A stretch of 58,276 nt of DNA, taken from assembly GCF_025960985.1 (NCBI RefSeq), contig NZ_JAOQMX010000032.1, forward strand, positions 1 through 58,276, given 5' to 3'. Position 1 is the first letter of the stretch; each line of letters opens with the position of its first letter. A program made the position numbers and the translations under genes. The DNA comes from Flavobacterium psychraerolatum. GTDB taxonomy: Bacteria > Bacteroidota > Bacteroidia > Flavobacteriales > Flavobacteriaceae. Under the pieces are notes generated by a model. The model worked only from the letters and a program-made list of their open reading frames with translations. It made no database searches and was not told the origin of the DNA. Positions 44,171-52,727 of the stretch are shown here, in pieces.

Positions 44171-45250
44171 TTATAACTCAAAAATTTGATATGATTGATG
44201 AGTCGATTTGACAATGGCTTCAGTACGATCTGGGTGTGTGTCTGAAATGAATAATTGTCCAAAAGCATCACTATTTACCATTTCGATAATTTTTGAAACG
44301 CGATTTTCGTCTAATTTATCAAAAATATCATCAAAAAGTAATAAAGGTTTTACGCCACTCTGTTTTTTTAGAAAATCAAATTGAGCCAACTTCAAGGCGA
44401 TTAAATATGATTTTTGTTGTCCTTGGGAACCAAATTTTTTGATAGGATGTTCGTCAATTTCGAATAATAAGTCGTCTTTGTGGATTCCTACACTAGTGTA
44501 TTGCAAAGCGCGATCTTTGTTAATATTGTTCTCTAACAGTGTTTGTAAATCAGTGTTATGCAAGTGACTTTCATATACCAATTGCACACTCTCTGCAGAA
44601 CCAGTTATAGCTTGATGGTAGCCATTAAATATAGGGAGGAATTGCGCAATAAATTCTTTTCTCTTTTCAAAAATGTATTTGCTATAGCCGTCCAATTGTT
44701 CATTGTAAATGGCTAAAGTATCTTTTTCGAAAACATGATTGAGTGCAAAATATTTGAGTAAAGCATTTCGCTGAACGATCGTTTTTTGGTATAATATTAA
44801 TTGCTTCAAATAATAATTGTCCAATTGTGATATGACGCTGTCCATAAATTTACGACGCGTTTCACTGCCTTCTACAATAAGATCTCGGTCGGCCGGAGAA
44901 ATAATCACGAGAGGTATAAACCCAATATGATCTGAGAATTTGTCATACACTTTACCGTTGCGTTTTAGGATTTTCTTTTGTCCTTTCTTTAGGCTACATA
45001 TTAATTGTTCAGTTCGTTCTTCTTTGATGAATTCTGCGTCAATCACAAAGAACTCTTCTCCGTGCTTGATATTTTGAACAGCCAATGGATTAAAGTAGCT
45101 TTTTCCGTATGCCAAATGATATATTGCATCCAAAACATTCGTTTTTCCGATACCATTTTTCCCCACAAAACATATAATCTTGCTTTCAAAATCGAAATTG
45201 GCTTCTGAAAAATTTTTATAATTGAATAATGAAATTTTTTTTAAATACAT
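44171..45250 (-). CDS. recF: DNA replication and repair protein RecF
   Basis: This 359-residue SMC-like ATPase loads RecA at gaps with RecO and RecR. It has the N-terminal [14 protein letters not shown], Walker [15 protein letters not shown] (about residues 30-43), and [20 protein letters not shown]. The signature region is [17 protein letters not shown] and Walker B is [13 protein letters not shown]. It is divergent from the TPR gene across about 250 bases. Confidence 0.96.
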   Translation of the reverse strand: MYLKKISLFNYKNFSEANFDFESKIICFVGKNGIGKTNVLDAIYHLAYGKSYFNPLAVQNIKHGEEFFVIDAEFIKEERTEQLICSLKKGQKKILKRNGKVYDKFSDHIGFIPLVIISPADRDLIVEGSETRRKFMDSVISQLDNYYLKQLILYQKTIVQRNALLKYFALNHVFEKDTLAIYNEQLDGYSKYIFEKRKEFIAQFLPIFNGYHQAITGSAESVQLVYESHLHNTDLQTLLENNINKDRALQYTSVGIHKDDLLFEIDEHPIKKFGSQGQQKSYLIALKLAQFDFLKKQSGVKPLLLFDDIFDKLDENRVSKIIEMVNSDAFGQLFISDTHPDRTEAIVKSTHQSYQIFEL

Positions 45251-45440
45251 TCTTTTTGAAATCTTACTGTTGTTGAGGTAGTTATCGTTTTTGAGTGCTG
45301 TTTTTAAAGCTTTTGCAAATTATTGAAAATTATTGAAATAAAACCTTTTTAGACTTTTTTACTCAGCTTAAAATGTAAGGACTGCTAATTTGTAGCCTAT
45401 AATGTTACTGTTTTTTGTAAATAATTTATAAAAAGCGTAT

Positions 45441-45476
45441 TTTTTTGCGTGAGTTTGAATAAAAATTTTATTTTTG
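45441..45476 (+). promoter_or_regulatory. Promoter of the TPR gene
   Basis: A TTG at 45445-45447 and TATTTTTG at 45469-45476 are separated by 21 bases, which fits the Bacteroidota -33/-7 arrangement. The ATG follows 22 bases later. Confidence 0.55.
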
Positions 45477-45498
45477 CGGTTCACTAAATTTAATTGAA

Positions 45499-46272
45499 AT
45501 GGCTACTTATAATAAAAGAGGATATAAAACACCAAAAGAAAAAGAAGTTAAAGATGCTGTTGAAGACGTAATCATTGATGGGAAAGACAGTACTACTGCT
45601 GAGGTTTTTTCAAAATTAGATGAAACGGCTTCTAAAACAGAAGACTGGGTTGCTAAAAATCAAAAAATAATTATTGGTTTTGTAGGAGCTGTTGCTTTGT
45701 TTACTGTTGGATATCTAGCCTACCAGAAATTTATTGCTGAGCCAAAACAAGATGATGCAGCAAACGAAATGTTTGTAGCACAACAAAATTTTGAAAAAGC
45801 AACTAATGGAATTGCAAGTGATTCTCTTTACAAATTAGCCTTAAACGGTTCTGAAGGTAAATTTGGATTTATTAAAATAGCTGATGAATATTCTGGTACA
45901 GATGCAGGTAACCTAGCAAACTATTATGCAGGTATTGCTTACTTGAATACAGGTAAATTTGCTGAAGCGATTGATTATTTGGGTAAATTTAGCTCAGAAG
46001 ATATGATTTTGAGTGCTTTGGCAAAAGGAGCAATCGGTGATGCACACGCTGAGAAAAATGAACAAGATGATGCTTTGTCTTTTTATGTAAAAGCAGCTGA
46101 AACGAATAAAAATGATTTTACTACGCCACGTTTCTTGTTGAAAGCAGGTAAAACAGCATTGGCTTTGGGTAAAAAGGCAGACGCTTTGAAATATTTTACA
46201 GATATTAAAGAAAACTACGAAAACACTCCAGAAGGTGCTTCTGTAGATGCATTGATTGGATTGGCTCAATAA
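45499..46272 (+). CDS. TPR protein with one membrane anchor
   Basis: This 257-residue protein has a charged N-terminal cytoplasmic part of about 55 residues, one membrane helix (IIIGFVGAVALFTVGYLAY, about 58-76) and a C-terminal TPR region (NYYAGIAYLNTGKFAEAIDY, then FLLKAGKTALALGKKADALK). The layout is like YfgM-type proteins that chaperone secreted proteins near the Sec translocon; this role is inferred from topology only. It is upstream of ribH on the same strand (41 bases). Confidence 0.8.
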   Translation: MATYNKRGYKTPKEKEVKDAVEDVIIDGKDSTTAEVFSKLDETASKTEDWVAKNQKIIIGFVGAVALFTVGYLAYQKFIAEPKQDDAANEMFVAQQNFEKATNGIASDSLYKLALNGSEGKFGFIKIADEYSGTDAGNLANYYAGIAYLNTGKFAEAIDYLGKFSSEDMILSALAKGAIGDAHAEKNEQDDALSFYVKAAETNKNDFTTPRFLLKAGKTALALGKKADALKYFTDIKENYENTPEGASVDALIGLAQ

Positions 46273-46313
46273 GTTGAGAGAATAGAAAACAACATCTAAA
46301 ATCAGGATAAACT

Positions 46314-46886
46314 ATGGCAACTGAAAATAAAAATTTATCTGTTTATGATAAAAGTACACTCCCTAATGCGAAAGATTTTCGTTTTGGAGTAGTAGTGTCA
46401 GAATGGAATGAGCAAATTACAGAGGGATTGTACAAAGGTGCACTTGAGGCTTTTTTGGATAACGAAGTTCCGGAAGCAAATATTATTCGATGGAATGTTC
46501 CAGGAAGTTTTGAGTTGATTTACGGAAGTAAAAAAATGTTGCAAACACAAAACGTAGATGCCGTTATCGCTATCGGTTGTGTAATTCAAGGACAAACTAA
46601 ACATTTTGATTTTGTATGTGAAGGAGTTACACAAGGAATTAAAGATTTGAATGTTCAGTCTGATGTTCCAGTTATTTTTTGTGTATTAACGGATAATACG
46701 CAGCAACAATCCATTGATAGAAGTGGAGGAGTTTATGGAAATAAAGGAACCGAAGCAGCTATTGCAGCTATCAAAATGGCCTATATTCGTCAACAAGCTT
46801 CATTGGCCCACGAATATAAAAAACCCGCTTTATTAAGTTCTGGTCAATTACAGATAGATAATGAGCCTCTGAAAATAGAGGAATAA
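46314..46886 (+). CDS. ribH: 6,7-dimethyl-8-ribityllumazine synthase
   Basis: This 190-residue enzyme makes the lumazine precursor of riboflavin. Conserved blocks are FGVVVSEWNEQITEGLYKGA, WNVPGSFELI, AIGCVIQGQTKHFDFVCEGV, and PVIFCVLTDNT with GNKGTEAA. It is longer than the usual 150-165 residues because of a polar C-terminal extension of about 25 residues after KMAYIRQQ. It is downstream of the TPR gene and followed by a terminator. Confidence 0.96.
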   Translation: MATENKNLSVYDKSTLPNAKDFRFGVVVSEWNEQITEGLYKGALEAFLDNEVPEANIIRWNVPGSFELIYGSKKMLQTQNVDAVIAIGCVIQGQTKHFDFVCEGVTQGIKDLNVQSDVPVIFCVLTDNTQQQSIDRSGGVYGNKGTEAAIAAIKMAYIRQQASLAHEYKKPALLSSGQLQIDNEPLKIEE

Positions 46887-46909
46887 AAAAGTACAACTAT
46901 TTCATTAAT

Positions 46910-46949
46910 AAACCTATACTGTAATAATTTACAGTGTAGGTTTTTTTGT
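46910..46949 (+). terminator. Terminator of ribH
   Basis: The stem AACCTA.ACTGTA / TTACAGT.TAGGTT with one internal mismatch is followed by T7. Confidence 0.8.
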
Positions 46950-46993
46950 TTTATTTATGATTGTAGATTTTCTATAAACACACATAAATTCCT

Positions 46994-47001
46994 TAAATTT
47001 G
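46994..47001 (+). promoter_or_regulatory. -7 box of mutL
   Basis: TAAATTTG matches TAnnTTTG, 33 bases before the mutL ATG. Confidence 0.45.
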
Positions 47002-47034
47002 GCACTTTAAACTATAAAATCGAAATTATTTTCA

Positions 47035-48906
47035 ATGTCTAGTATTATCCAATTACTTCCTGATCATGTTGCCAATCAAATTGCCGCTGGAGAAGTCGTT
47101 CAAAGGCCAGCTTCGGTGGTGAAGGAATTGATGGAAAACGCCGTTGATGCCAAAGCTACTGATATCAAACTTATTATCAAAGACGCAGGGAAAGCCTTGG
47201 TGCAAGTCATTGACAATGGTGGGGGGATGAGCATTACCGATGCTCGTTTGTGTTTTGAGCGTCATGCTACTTCCAAAATTCGTTTAGCAGAAGATTTATT
47301 CTCATTAGGAACCAAGGGGTTTCGGGGCGAAGCTTTGGCTTCTATTGCGGCGATTGCTCATGTCGAGATGAAAACGAAACAAGAGCAAGATGAGTTAGGT
47401 ACACAAATCGTGATTGAAGGCAGTAAATTTGTTTCACAAGAAGCTGCTGTATTACCCAAAGGAACCTCCTTTGCCGTCAAAAACTTGTTTTTTAATATTC
47501 CAGCACGACGAAATTTTTTGAAGTCTGATACGGTAGAATACCGCCATATAGTTGATGAATTTCAGCGTGTTGCTTTGGCACATCCTACAATTCATTTTAC
47601 ATTTTATCATAATGGTAGTGAGATGTTCAATTTGCCGTCATCGACTTTAAGGCAGCGTGTTGTGAATGTTTTTGCTGGTAAAACCAATGAGAAAATAGTC
47701 CCGGTACAAGAAGATACAGATATTGTCACTATTCAAGGTTTTGTGAGTAAACCCGAATTTGCTAAAAAAAGTAGGGGTGAGCAATTCTTTTTTGTCAACG
47801 ATCGTTTTATTAAAAGTGGTTATTTGCACCATGCAATTATGGCAGCTTACGATGGGATTTTGAAAGATGGAGCACAACCAAGTTATTTTTTGTACTTAAC
47901 CGTGCCACCAAATACAATTGACATCAACATACATCCAACTAAAACTGAAATTAAGTTTGATGACGAGCATGCAATGTATGCTATTTTGAGAGCATCCATT
48001 AAGCATAGTTTGGGGCAGTTTAATATTGCACCAGTATTAGATTTTGATAGAGATGCCAATCTTGATACACCATACAGTTTTAAGGATCTCGGAGGAGCAA
48101 CACCGACCATTCAGGTGGATCGTACTTTTAATCCTTTTTCGGATGATAAAATAAACAAACATTATGCTGGAGGTGGTGGAGGAGGAAATGTTTCGTATAA
48201 AAAAACAGCATCTACAGCCAACTGGGAAAGCTTGTATGTAGGACTCGACAAGGAAGAAGAGTTTGTTGCGACTAGTGGTATTGAATTTGAAAGCGAAATG
48301 GTGACGGGGTCTTTATTTAACGATGGAGAAATTGAGCAAACAGTTCAAAATACTTATCAAATTCATCGTAAATATATCGTTTCTCCCATCAAATCTGGAA
48401 TGGTTATCGTAGATCAGCAAAGAGCACATCAACGAGTGCTATATGAGCAATTTTTGACCAATATGACGGTCAATCAAGCCTCGAGCCAGCAATTATTGTT
48501 TCCTTTAGAATTGTATTTTTCCACTACCGAAATGGAATTAATAGCCGACTTAAAATTATCTTTGGTCAATACCGGATTTATATTTGATGATTCCTATGGT
48601 GAACATGTAGTAATCAACGGAATTCCTGTAAATGTGGTCGAAAGTGAAGTCTCTATTTTATTGGAACAATTGTTGAGCGATTTGCAAGATGGTATTCCCG
48701 AGAATAGTTTCAGTCAAAATGATTCGATTGCCAAATCGATGTCGCGAAGTTTGGCTGTAAAAACAGGAACGTCGTTGACAATCAAAGAACAAGAAAATTT
48801 AGTTAATGGACTTTTTGCCTGCAAAGAGCCCAATGTATCCCCTTTTCAAAAACCTACCTTCATCACGATGCGTGTTGAAGATATTGATAAAAAATTTGCA
48901 GTATGA
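47035..48906 (+). CDS. mutL: DNA mismatch repair protein MutL
   Basis: The 623 residues comprise an N-terminal GHKL ATPase (ENAVDAKATDIKL, DNGGGMSI, KGFRGEALASIAAI) and a C-terminal dimerisation domain (about 430-620). It links MutS mismatch recognition to strand removal. The metal-binding endonuclease motif DQHAxxExxxxE appears as DQQRAHQRVLYE (about 460-471), with the key His and first Glu replaced. No CPHGRP motif follows ACK (about 595). This protein is therefore probably not an active nuclease. Its stop overlaps the first rhomboid start by 4 bases. Confidence 0.95.
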   Translation: MSSIIQLLPDHVANQIAAGEVVQRPASVVKELMENAVDAKATDIKLIIKDAGKALVQVIDNGGGMSITDARLCFERHATSKIRLAEDLFSLGTKGFRGEALASIAAIAHVEMKTKQEQDELGTQIVIEGSKFVSQEAAVLPKGTSFAVKNLFFNIPARRNFLKSDTVEYRHIVDEFQRVALAHPTIHFTFYHNGSEMFNLPSSTLRQRVVNVFAGKTNEKIVPVQEDTDIVTIQGFVSKPEFAKKSRGEQFFFVNDRFIKSGYLHHAIMAAYDGILKDGAQPSYFLYLTVPPNTIDINIHPTKTEIKFDDEHAMYAILRASIKHSLGQFNIAPVLDFDRDANLDTPYSFKDLGGATPTIQVDRTFNPFSDDKINKHYAGGGGGGNVSYKKTASTANWESLYVGLDKEEEFVATSGIEFESEMVTGSLFNDGEIEQTVQNTYQIHRKYIVSPIKSGMVIVDQQRAHQRVLYEQFLTNMTVNQASSQQLLFPLELYFSTTEMELIADLKLSLVNTGFIFDDSYGEHVVINGIPVNVVESEVSILLEQLLSDLQDGIPENSFSQNDSIAKSMSRSLAVKTGTSLTIKEQENLVNGLFACKEPNVSPFQKPTFITMRVEDIDKKFAV

Positions 48907-49658
48907 GAAATGTAACCGAAACGGTCAAACAATTAATAATTATCAATGTCCTATTTTTTATAGGTACAACTATCGTTGGAGATCCTGCGTATAAAATTTT
49001 GGCCATGTTTTTTCCAGAAAACGCAGACTTCAAAGGCTGGCAAATTATTACACATATGTTTATGCATGGTGGTTTGATGCATATCTTTTTCAATATGTTT
49101 GCTTTGTATTCTTTTGGATCTGCCATGGAGCACTTTTGGGGAGGTAAAAAGTTTTTGTTCTTCTATATTTCTTGTGGTTTGGGTGCAGCAGCATTGCACA
49201 CTGCAATCAATTACTATTATTTTAACGAAGCCTTGGATATTATCACTGCAAATGGATTTACTAAAGCAGAGGTATTGCAGCTTTTAAACCAAGGAAAAAT
49301 TAATACACATTGGCAAGATATTCTTACCGTTACACAATTTACCAATTTTACAAGTGCGTTTGGAGGAGTTATGGTGGGAGCCTCAGGAGCTATTTACGGA
49401 GTAGTTGTTGCTTTTGCTTTCATGTTTCCTGATGCAGAATTATCGTTAATGTTTATACCGATTCCGATCAAAGCAAAGTATTTTGTACCTGGTTTGGTCT
49501 TGATCGATTTGTATATGGGTATTTCTGGTCAATCCTTATTTGGGGGTTCTGGAGGAGGTGGTATTGCACATTTTGCTCATGTAGGAGGTGCATTATGTGG
49601 ACTTTTCATCATGTGGTATTGGAAAAAAAACCAGTTTAATGGAAATCGTTGGAATTAG
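48903..49658 (+). CDS. Rhomboid-family intramembrane serine protease (first of two)
   Basis: This 251-residue protein has six or so membrane segments. It has the catalytic Ser in GASGAIYG and His in AHFAHVGGALCG, with N-terminal HMFMHGGLMHIFFNMFALY (the HxxxHxxxN oxyanion region). An inserted loop of about 45 residues follows the second helix. It overlaps mutL (ATGA) and is probably translationally coupled. Substrates are unknown; rhomboids cut membrane proteins within or near their helices. Confidence 0.92.
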   Translation: MRNVTETVKQLIIINVLFFIGTTIVGDPAYKILAMFFPENADFKGWQIITHMFMHGGLMHIFFNMFALYSFGSAMEHFWGGKKFLFFYISCGLGAAALHTAINYYYFNEALDIITANGFTKAEVLQLLNQGKINTHWQDILTVTQFTNFTSAFGGVMVGASGAIYGVVVAFAFMFPDAELSLMFIPIPIKAKYFVPGLVLIDLYMGISGQSLFGGSGGGGIAHFAHVGGALCGLFIMWYWKKNQFNGNRWN

Positions 49659-49738
49659 TAGGTTTTTAAATAATAGACTTTAAAAGTGCAAACTGCTGTG
49701 TTTCAGATTAAGTTCTCACCAATTAATTCAAAATAGAA

Positions 49739-50602
49739 ATGAATATAGTAGAAGATTTAAAATTACAATATAAAGTTGGAGGAATAGCACATCGATTAAT
49801 TTACTGGAATGTGGGTTGTTTTTTGATCTCCTTGGTTTTTTTCTATCAGTTTCAAGGAGGTGATTTTAATTTTCCTTCATGGATAGCCTTAAAGACAGAT
49901 CCAATACCATTTGTTTATGCTCCTTGGACCTTTTTGACCTATGCATTTTTTCATGATGGATTTATGCATTTGTTCTTTAATATGATGGTGTTGAATTTTT
50001 CCAGTACATTGTTTTTGACTTATTTTACACAAAAACAATTTTTAGGATTGTATTTTTTATCGGCAATTTTCGCTGGAATTGTATTTGTGGCAAGTTATTA
50101 TTTTCTAAATATCAGTTCGGGAATTGTAGGTGCTTCAGCGGCAATAATGGCTATTTTAGTGGCTGCAACTACTTACCAACCTTTAATGAATGTGCGTTTG
50201 ATGTTGATTGGAAATGTGAAATTGTGGCATATTACAGCTGTAATTTTAATTTTGGATCTAATGCAATTTCGTTTGGGAAATACAGGGGGACATATTTCTC
50301 ATTTATCAGGAGCTATTTTCGGATTCATTTTTGTCAGATTATTACAAAATGGAATCGATTTGAGTGCTCCCGTTTCTAGTGTAATTAATTTTTTTTCCAA
50401 TTTGTTTAATAAATCATCAAAAACACCGTTTAGGACTGTACATAAGAATTATACCAAACCTGTTGAGAAAAGTGAGTCTAGAGTGATTACTAAAGATAAA
50501 TCTCAAAAACAGATTGATGAAATTCTAGATAAGATTAGTCAATCAGGTTACGATAGTTTGACCAAGCAGGAGAAAGAGTTTTTGTTTAAAGTAGGGAAGT
50601 AA
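49739..50602 (+). CDS. Rhomboid-family intramembrane serine protease (second of two)
   Basis: The 287 residues include membrane segments with AFFHDGFMHLFFNMMVLNF, the catalytic Ser in GASAAIMA (Ala replaces the usual second Gly) and His in GHISHLSGAIFG. A cytoplasmic C-terminal extension of about 75 residues follows, rich in Ser, Lys and Thr and ending QSGYDSLTKQEKEFLFKVGK. It is 80 bases after the first rhomboid. Divergence from it suggests different substrates. Confidence 0.9.
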   Translation: MNIVEDLKLQYKVGGIAHRLIYWNVGCFLISLVFFYQFQGGDFNFPSWIALKTDPIPFVYAPWTFLTYAFFHDGFMHLFFNMMVLNFSSTLFLTYFTQKQFLGLYFLSAIFAGIVFVASYYFLNISSGIVGASAAIMAILVAATTYQPLMNVRLMLIGNVKLWHITAVILILDLMQFRLGNTGGHISHLSGAIFGFIFVRLLQNGIDLSAPVSSVINFFSNLFNKSSKTPFRTVHKNYTKPVEKSESRVITKDKSQKQIDEILDKISQSGYDSLTKQEKEFLFKVGK

Positions 50603-50672
50603 GATTGATATCTTGATCTTTCACCTAGATTTATAAAATTATTGGTAGTTTTCATACCGAATAAAAAATGAT

Positions 50673-51719
50673 ATGAAAAAGCTTTCGTGGTTCAATAGAG
50701 GAATGTTTTTTTTAAATATAGTATTAACAGTAGTCACGTTTGTCGCGTACATTTTGCCTTTTTTGGCTCCCAAAATGTTTCCGATATTATCTGTGCTGAC
50801 CTTATTCATGCCTTTTTTTTTCATAATGAATGGTTTGTTTTTTATGTACTGGGCAATCCAGTTCAAAAAACGAATGGTACTTTCTGGTTTAGTCTTATTA
50901 ATGGGGATTACCTTTATCAATAAATTTTATAAATTTTCTGTAAAAGAATATCCAGAAGATGAGAAAGACTTTGTAGTAATGAGCTATAATGTTCGTTTGC
51001 TAAATCTTTTTAAGTGGTTGGACAGAGATGATGTTCCGCTCGATATTCTGACATTTATAAATGATAAGAATCCTAATATATTATGTATTCAAGAATATTC
51101 GCAGTCAGCCAACATTGACTTGAAAATTTACCCGCATAAGTACATCTATATGACGGGGAATAAAATAAGAACCGGTCAAGCAATTTTTTCTAAATTCCCT
51201 ATTATCGATCAGGGAAATATTGTTTTTCCCCACTCCAACAACAATGTAATCTATGCTGATATAAAAAAAGGTAAAGATATTATTCGAGTGTACAACATGC
51301 ATTTGCAATCAATTAAAATTTCGCCTGATGTGAATGAGATCAATGACAATATTGATGCTATGAACCAAGGGAAGTCGCAAATGATGTTATTTCGAATTAG
51401 TAAAGCTTTTAAGCAGCAGCAGGACCAAGCCGAAATATTAAAGGAACATAAAAGACACTGTAAATATCCTGTGATTATCTGTGGCGACATGAATAATAGT
51501 GCGTTCTCTTATGTGTATCGTAATATAAAAGGAAATCTAAAAGATAGTTTTGAAGAAGCTGGACTTGGCTTTGGTAAAACCTATAAGTTCAGGTATTACC
51601 CTGCTAGAATTGACTATATTTTTGTGGATCAAAGCATAAAAGTAAAAACCTTTGAAAGTTTTTCGGATTTTGAATACTCCGATCATTATCCTATCATGGC
51701 TAAAATAGCGTTGGACTAG
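50673..51719 (+). CDS. Membrane-anchored endonuclease/exonuclease/phosphatase-fold protein
   Basis: The 348 residues include three N-terminal hydrophobic segments (to about residue 90), then an EEP domain with VMSYNVRLLN, ILCIQEYS, ICGDMNNSAFSYVYR, ARIDYIFVD and SDHYPIMAKI, which supply the catalytic Asn, Glu, Asp and His. The active site would face the periplasm or the cytoplasm depending on helix count. The substrate may be a phosphodiester, lipid or nucleic acid. It lies 70 bases after the second rhomboid. Confidence 0.88.
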   Translation: MKKLSWFNRGMFFLNIVLTVVTFVAYILPFLAPKMFPILSVLTLFMPFFFIMNGLFFMYWAIQFKKRMVLSGLVLLMGITFINKFYKFSVKEYPEDEKDFVVMSYNVRLLNLFKWLDRDDVPLDILTFINDKNPNILCIQEYSQSANIDLKIYPHKYIYMTGNKIRTGQAIFSKFPIIDQGNIVFPHSNNNVIYADIKKGKDIIRVYNMHLQSIKISPDVNEINDNIDAMNQGKSQMMLFRISKAFKQQQDQAEILKEHKRHCKYPVIICGDMNNSAFSYVYRNIKGNLKDSFEEAGLGFGKTYKFRYYPARIDYIFVDQSIKVKTFESFSDFEYSDHYPIMAKIALD

Positions 51720-51869
51720 TCTTCTTTTTAATTCTAGAAATATATTTTAACGTAAAATATTAAGTACAGTTAAAAACTTCTATACTAAGAAAAAATACAA
51801 AACTAATCCTTTGTACACATTTTAGCGACTACCTTTTACTTGTAGTTGTTATTGTAGTAATGTTATATA

Positions 51870-52496
51870 TTACGGCAATTGTAAGGATTGATTTCTTGCA
51901 TAATCAATCGTGAATTTTCCTTCGTTGAATAAGAGGTCAAGAACACTTAGGTTATTTATGAAACCATATTTATCATCAAATACTTGTTGGTATGGTTCAA
52001 AAGTAGAAGGGTCTTTTTTTCCGTTGGCTAAAAAACGATAATCTTTGATAAGATTAGGATCTACCTCATGGAAATATTCTGTTGTGGTGGTATACTTTAG
52101 TTGTAAGCGCAAGCACTTAGTAAGCGTCTCAAATACTTCGTAGTTTAAGTCTAGTAAAAATTTGTATTTTTTCTCGAATAAAGGCGTTAGATCGTCTATG
52201 AAATATTCGTAGAAAGGCGAACTCCTGTAGGCTGCTTCGAGCGATTTGTAATGTTGTTTTTGCCAATCAAAGTCTGAATCAATCAAAATATCTTTTGTCT
52301 TTTGATGATTGTCTTTGGAGTGTTTAGTGGGGATATTCAATAACTGAAGTCCGTTGGGACTGTAGATGTAAGCGCGGTTTCTATTGGTTTGTTTTTGGAA
52401 ATTATCTTCTTGTTCGAAAACAATTTTATCTGCCTGTATCATAGCCGAAAAATGACTGATGGATGGGAAATAGGTAGGGAGAAGTAAAGTATTCAT
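51870..52496 (-). CDS. WbqC-like family protein
   Basis: This 208-residue protein matches the WbqC family pattern: TYFPSISHFSAMIQADKIVF at the N-terminus, FQKQTNRNRAYIYSPNG, LNIPTKH and the C-terminal LSVLDLLFNEG. Family members lie in O-antigen or sugar clusters, but the reaction is unknown. In Flavobacteriaceae it commonly follows lepB, as here, separated by repeat copy C. Confidence 0.88.
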   Translation of the reverse strand: MNTLLLPTYFPSISHFSAMIQADKIVFEQEDNFQKQTNRNRAYIYSPNGLQLLNIPTKHSKDNHQKTKDILIDSDFDWQKQHYKSLEAAYRSSPFYEYFIDDLTPLFEKKYKFLLDLNYEVFETLTKCLRLQLKYTTTTEYFHEVDPNLIKDYRFLANGKKDPSTFEPYQQVFDDKYGFINNLSVLDLLFNEGKFTIDYARNQSLQLP

Positions 52497-52589
52497 CTGG
52501 ATACGTTATAAATTGTTTCGGGTGTTAAAGTAATAAACGATGGAATCTTGGTAGGTTTCGATGACTAGTTAATTTCGCTTGTAGCGTTT

Positions 52590-52696
52590 GCGTGAGGGAT
52601 AGTAGTGAAAAGCCCACAGCTAAGTGCAGCGATAGCGGAACTTAGCGAGGACTTGTAACGAATAGCCCGACCCGCTTTTTTTTGCGGGTCACGCCC
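52590..52696 (-). repeat. Interspersed hairpin repeat, copy C
   Basis: On the minus strand it runs from GGGCGTGACCCGC to CTATCCCTCACGC. It has two stems: ACCCGC/GCGGGT at the left end and GCTAAGT/ACTTAGC in the middle, with loop TTCCGCTATCGCTGC. GGGCTATTCGTTACAAGTCC is identical to copy B. It lies between lepB and WbqC, about 30 bases after the lepB stop. Confidence 0.75.
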
Positions 52697-52727
52697 AAAG
52701 TTAAGCTATAAATACCTTAATATTTAG

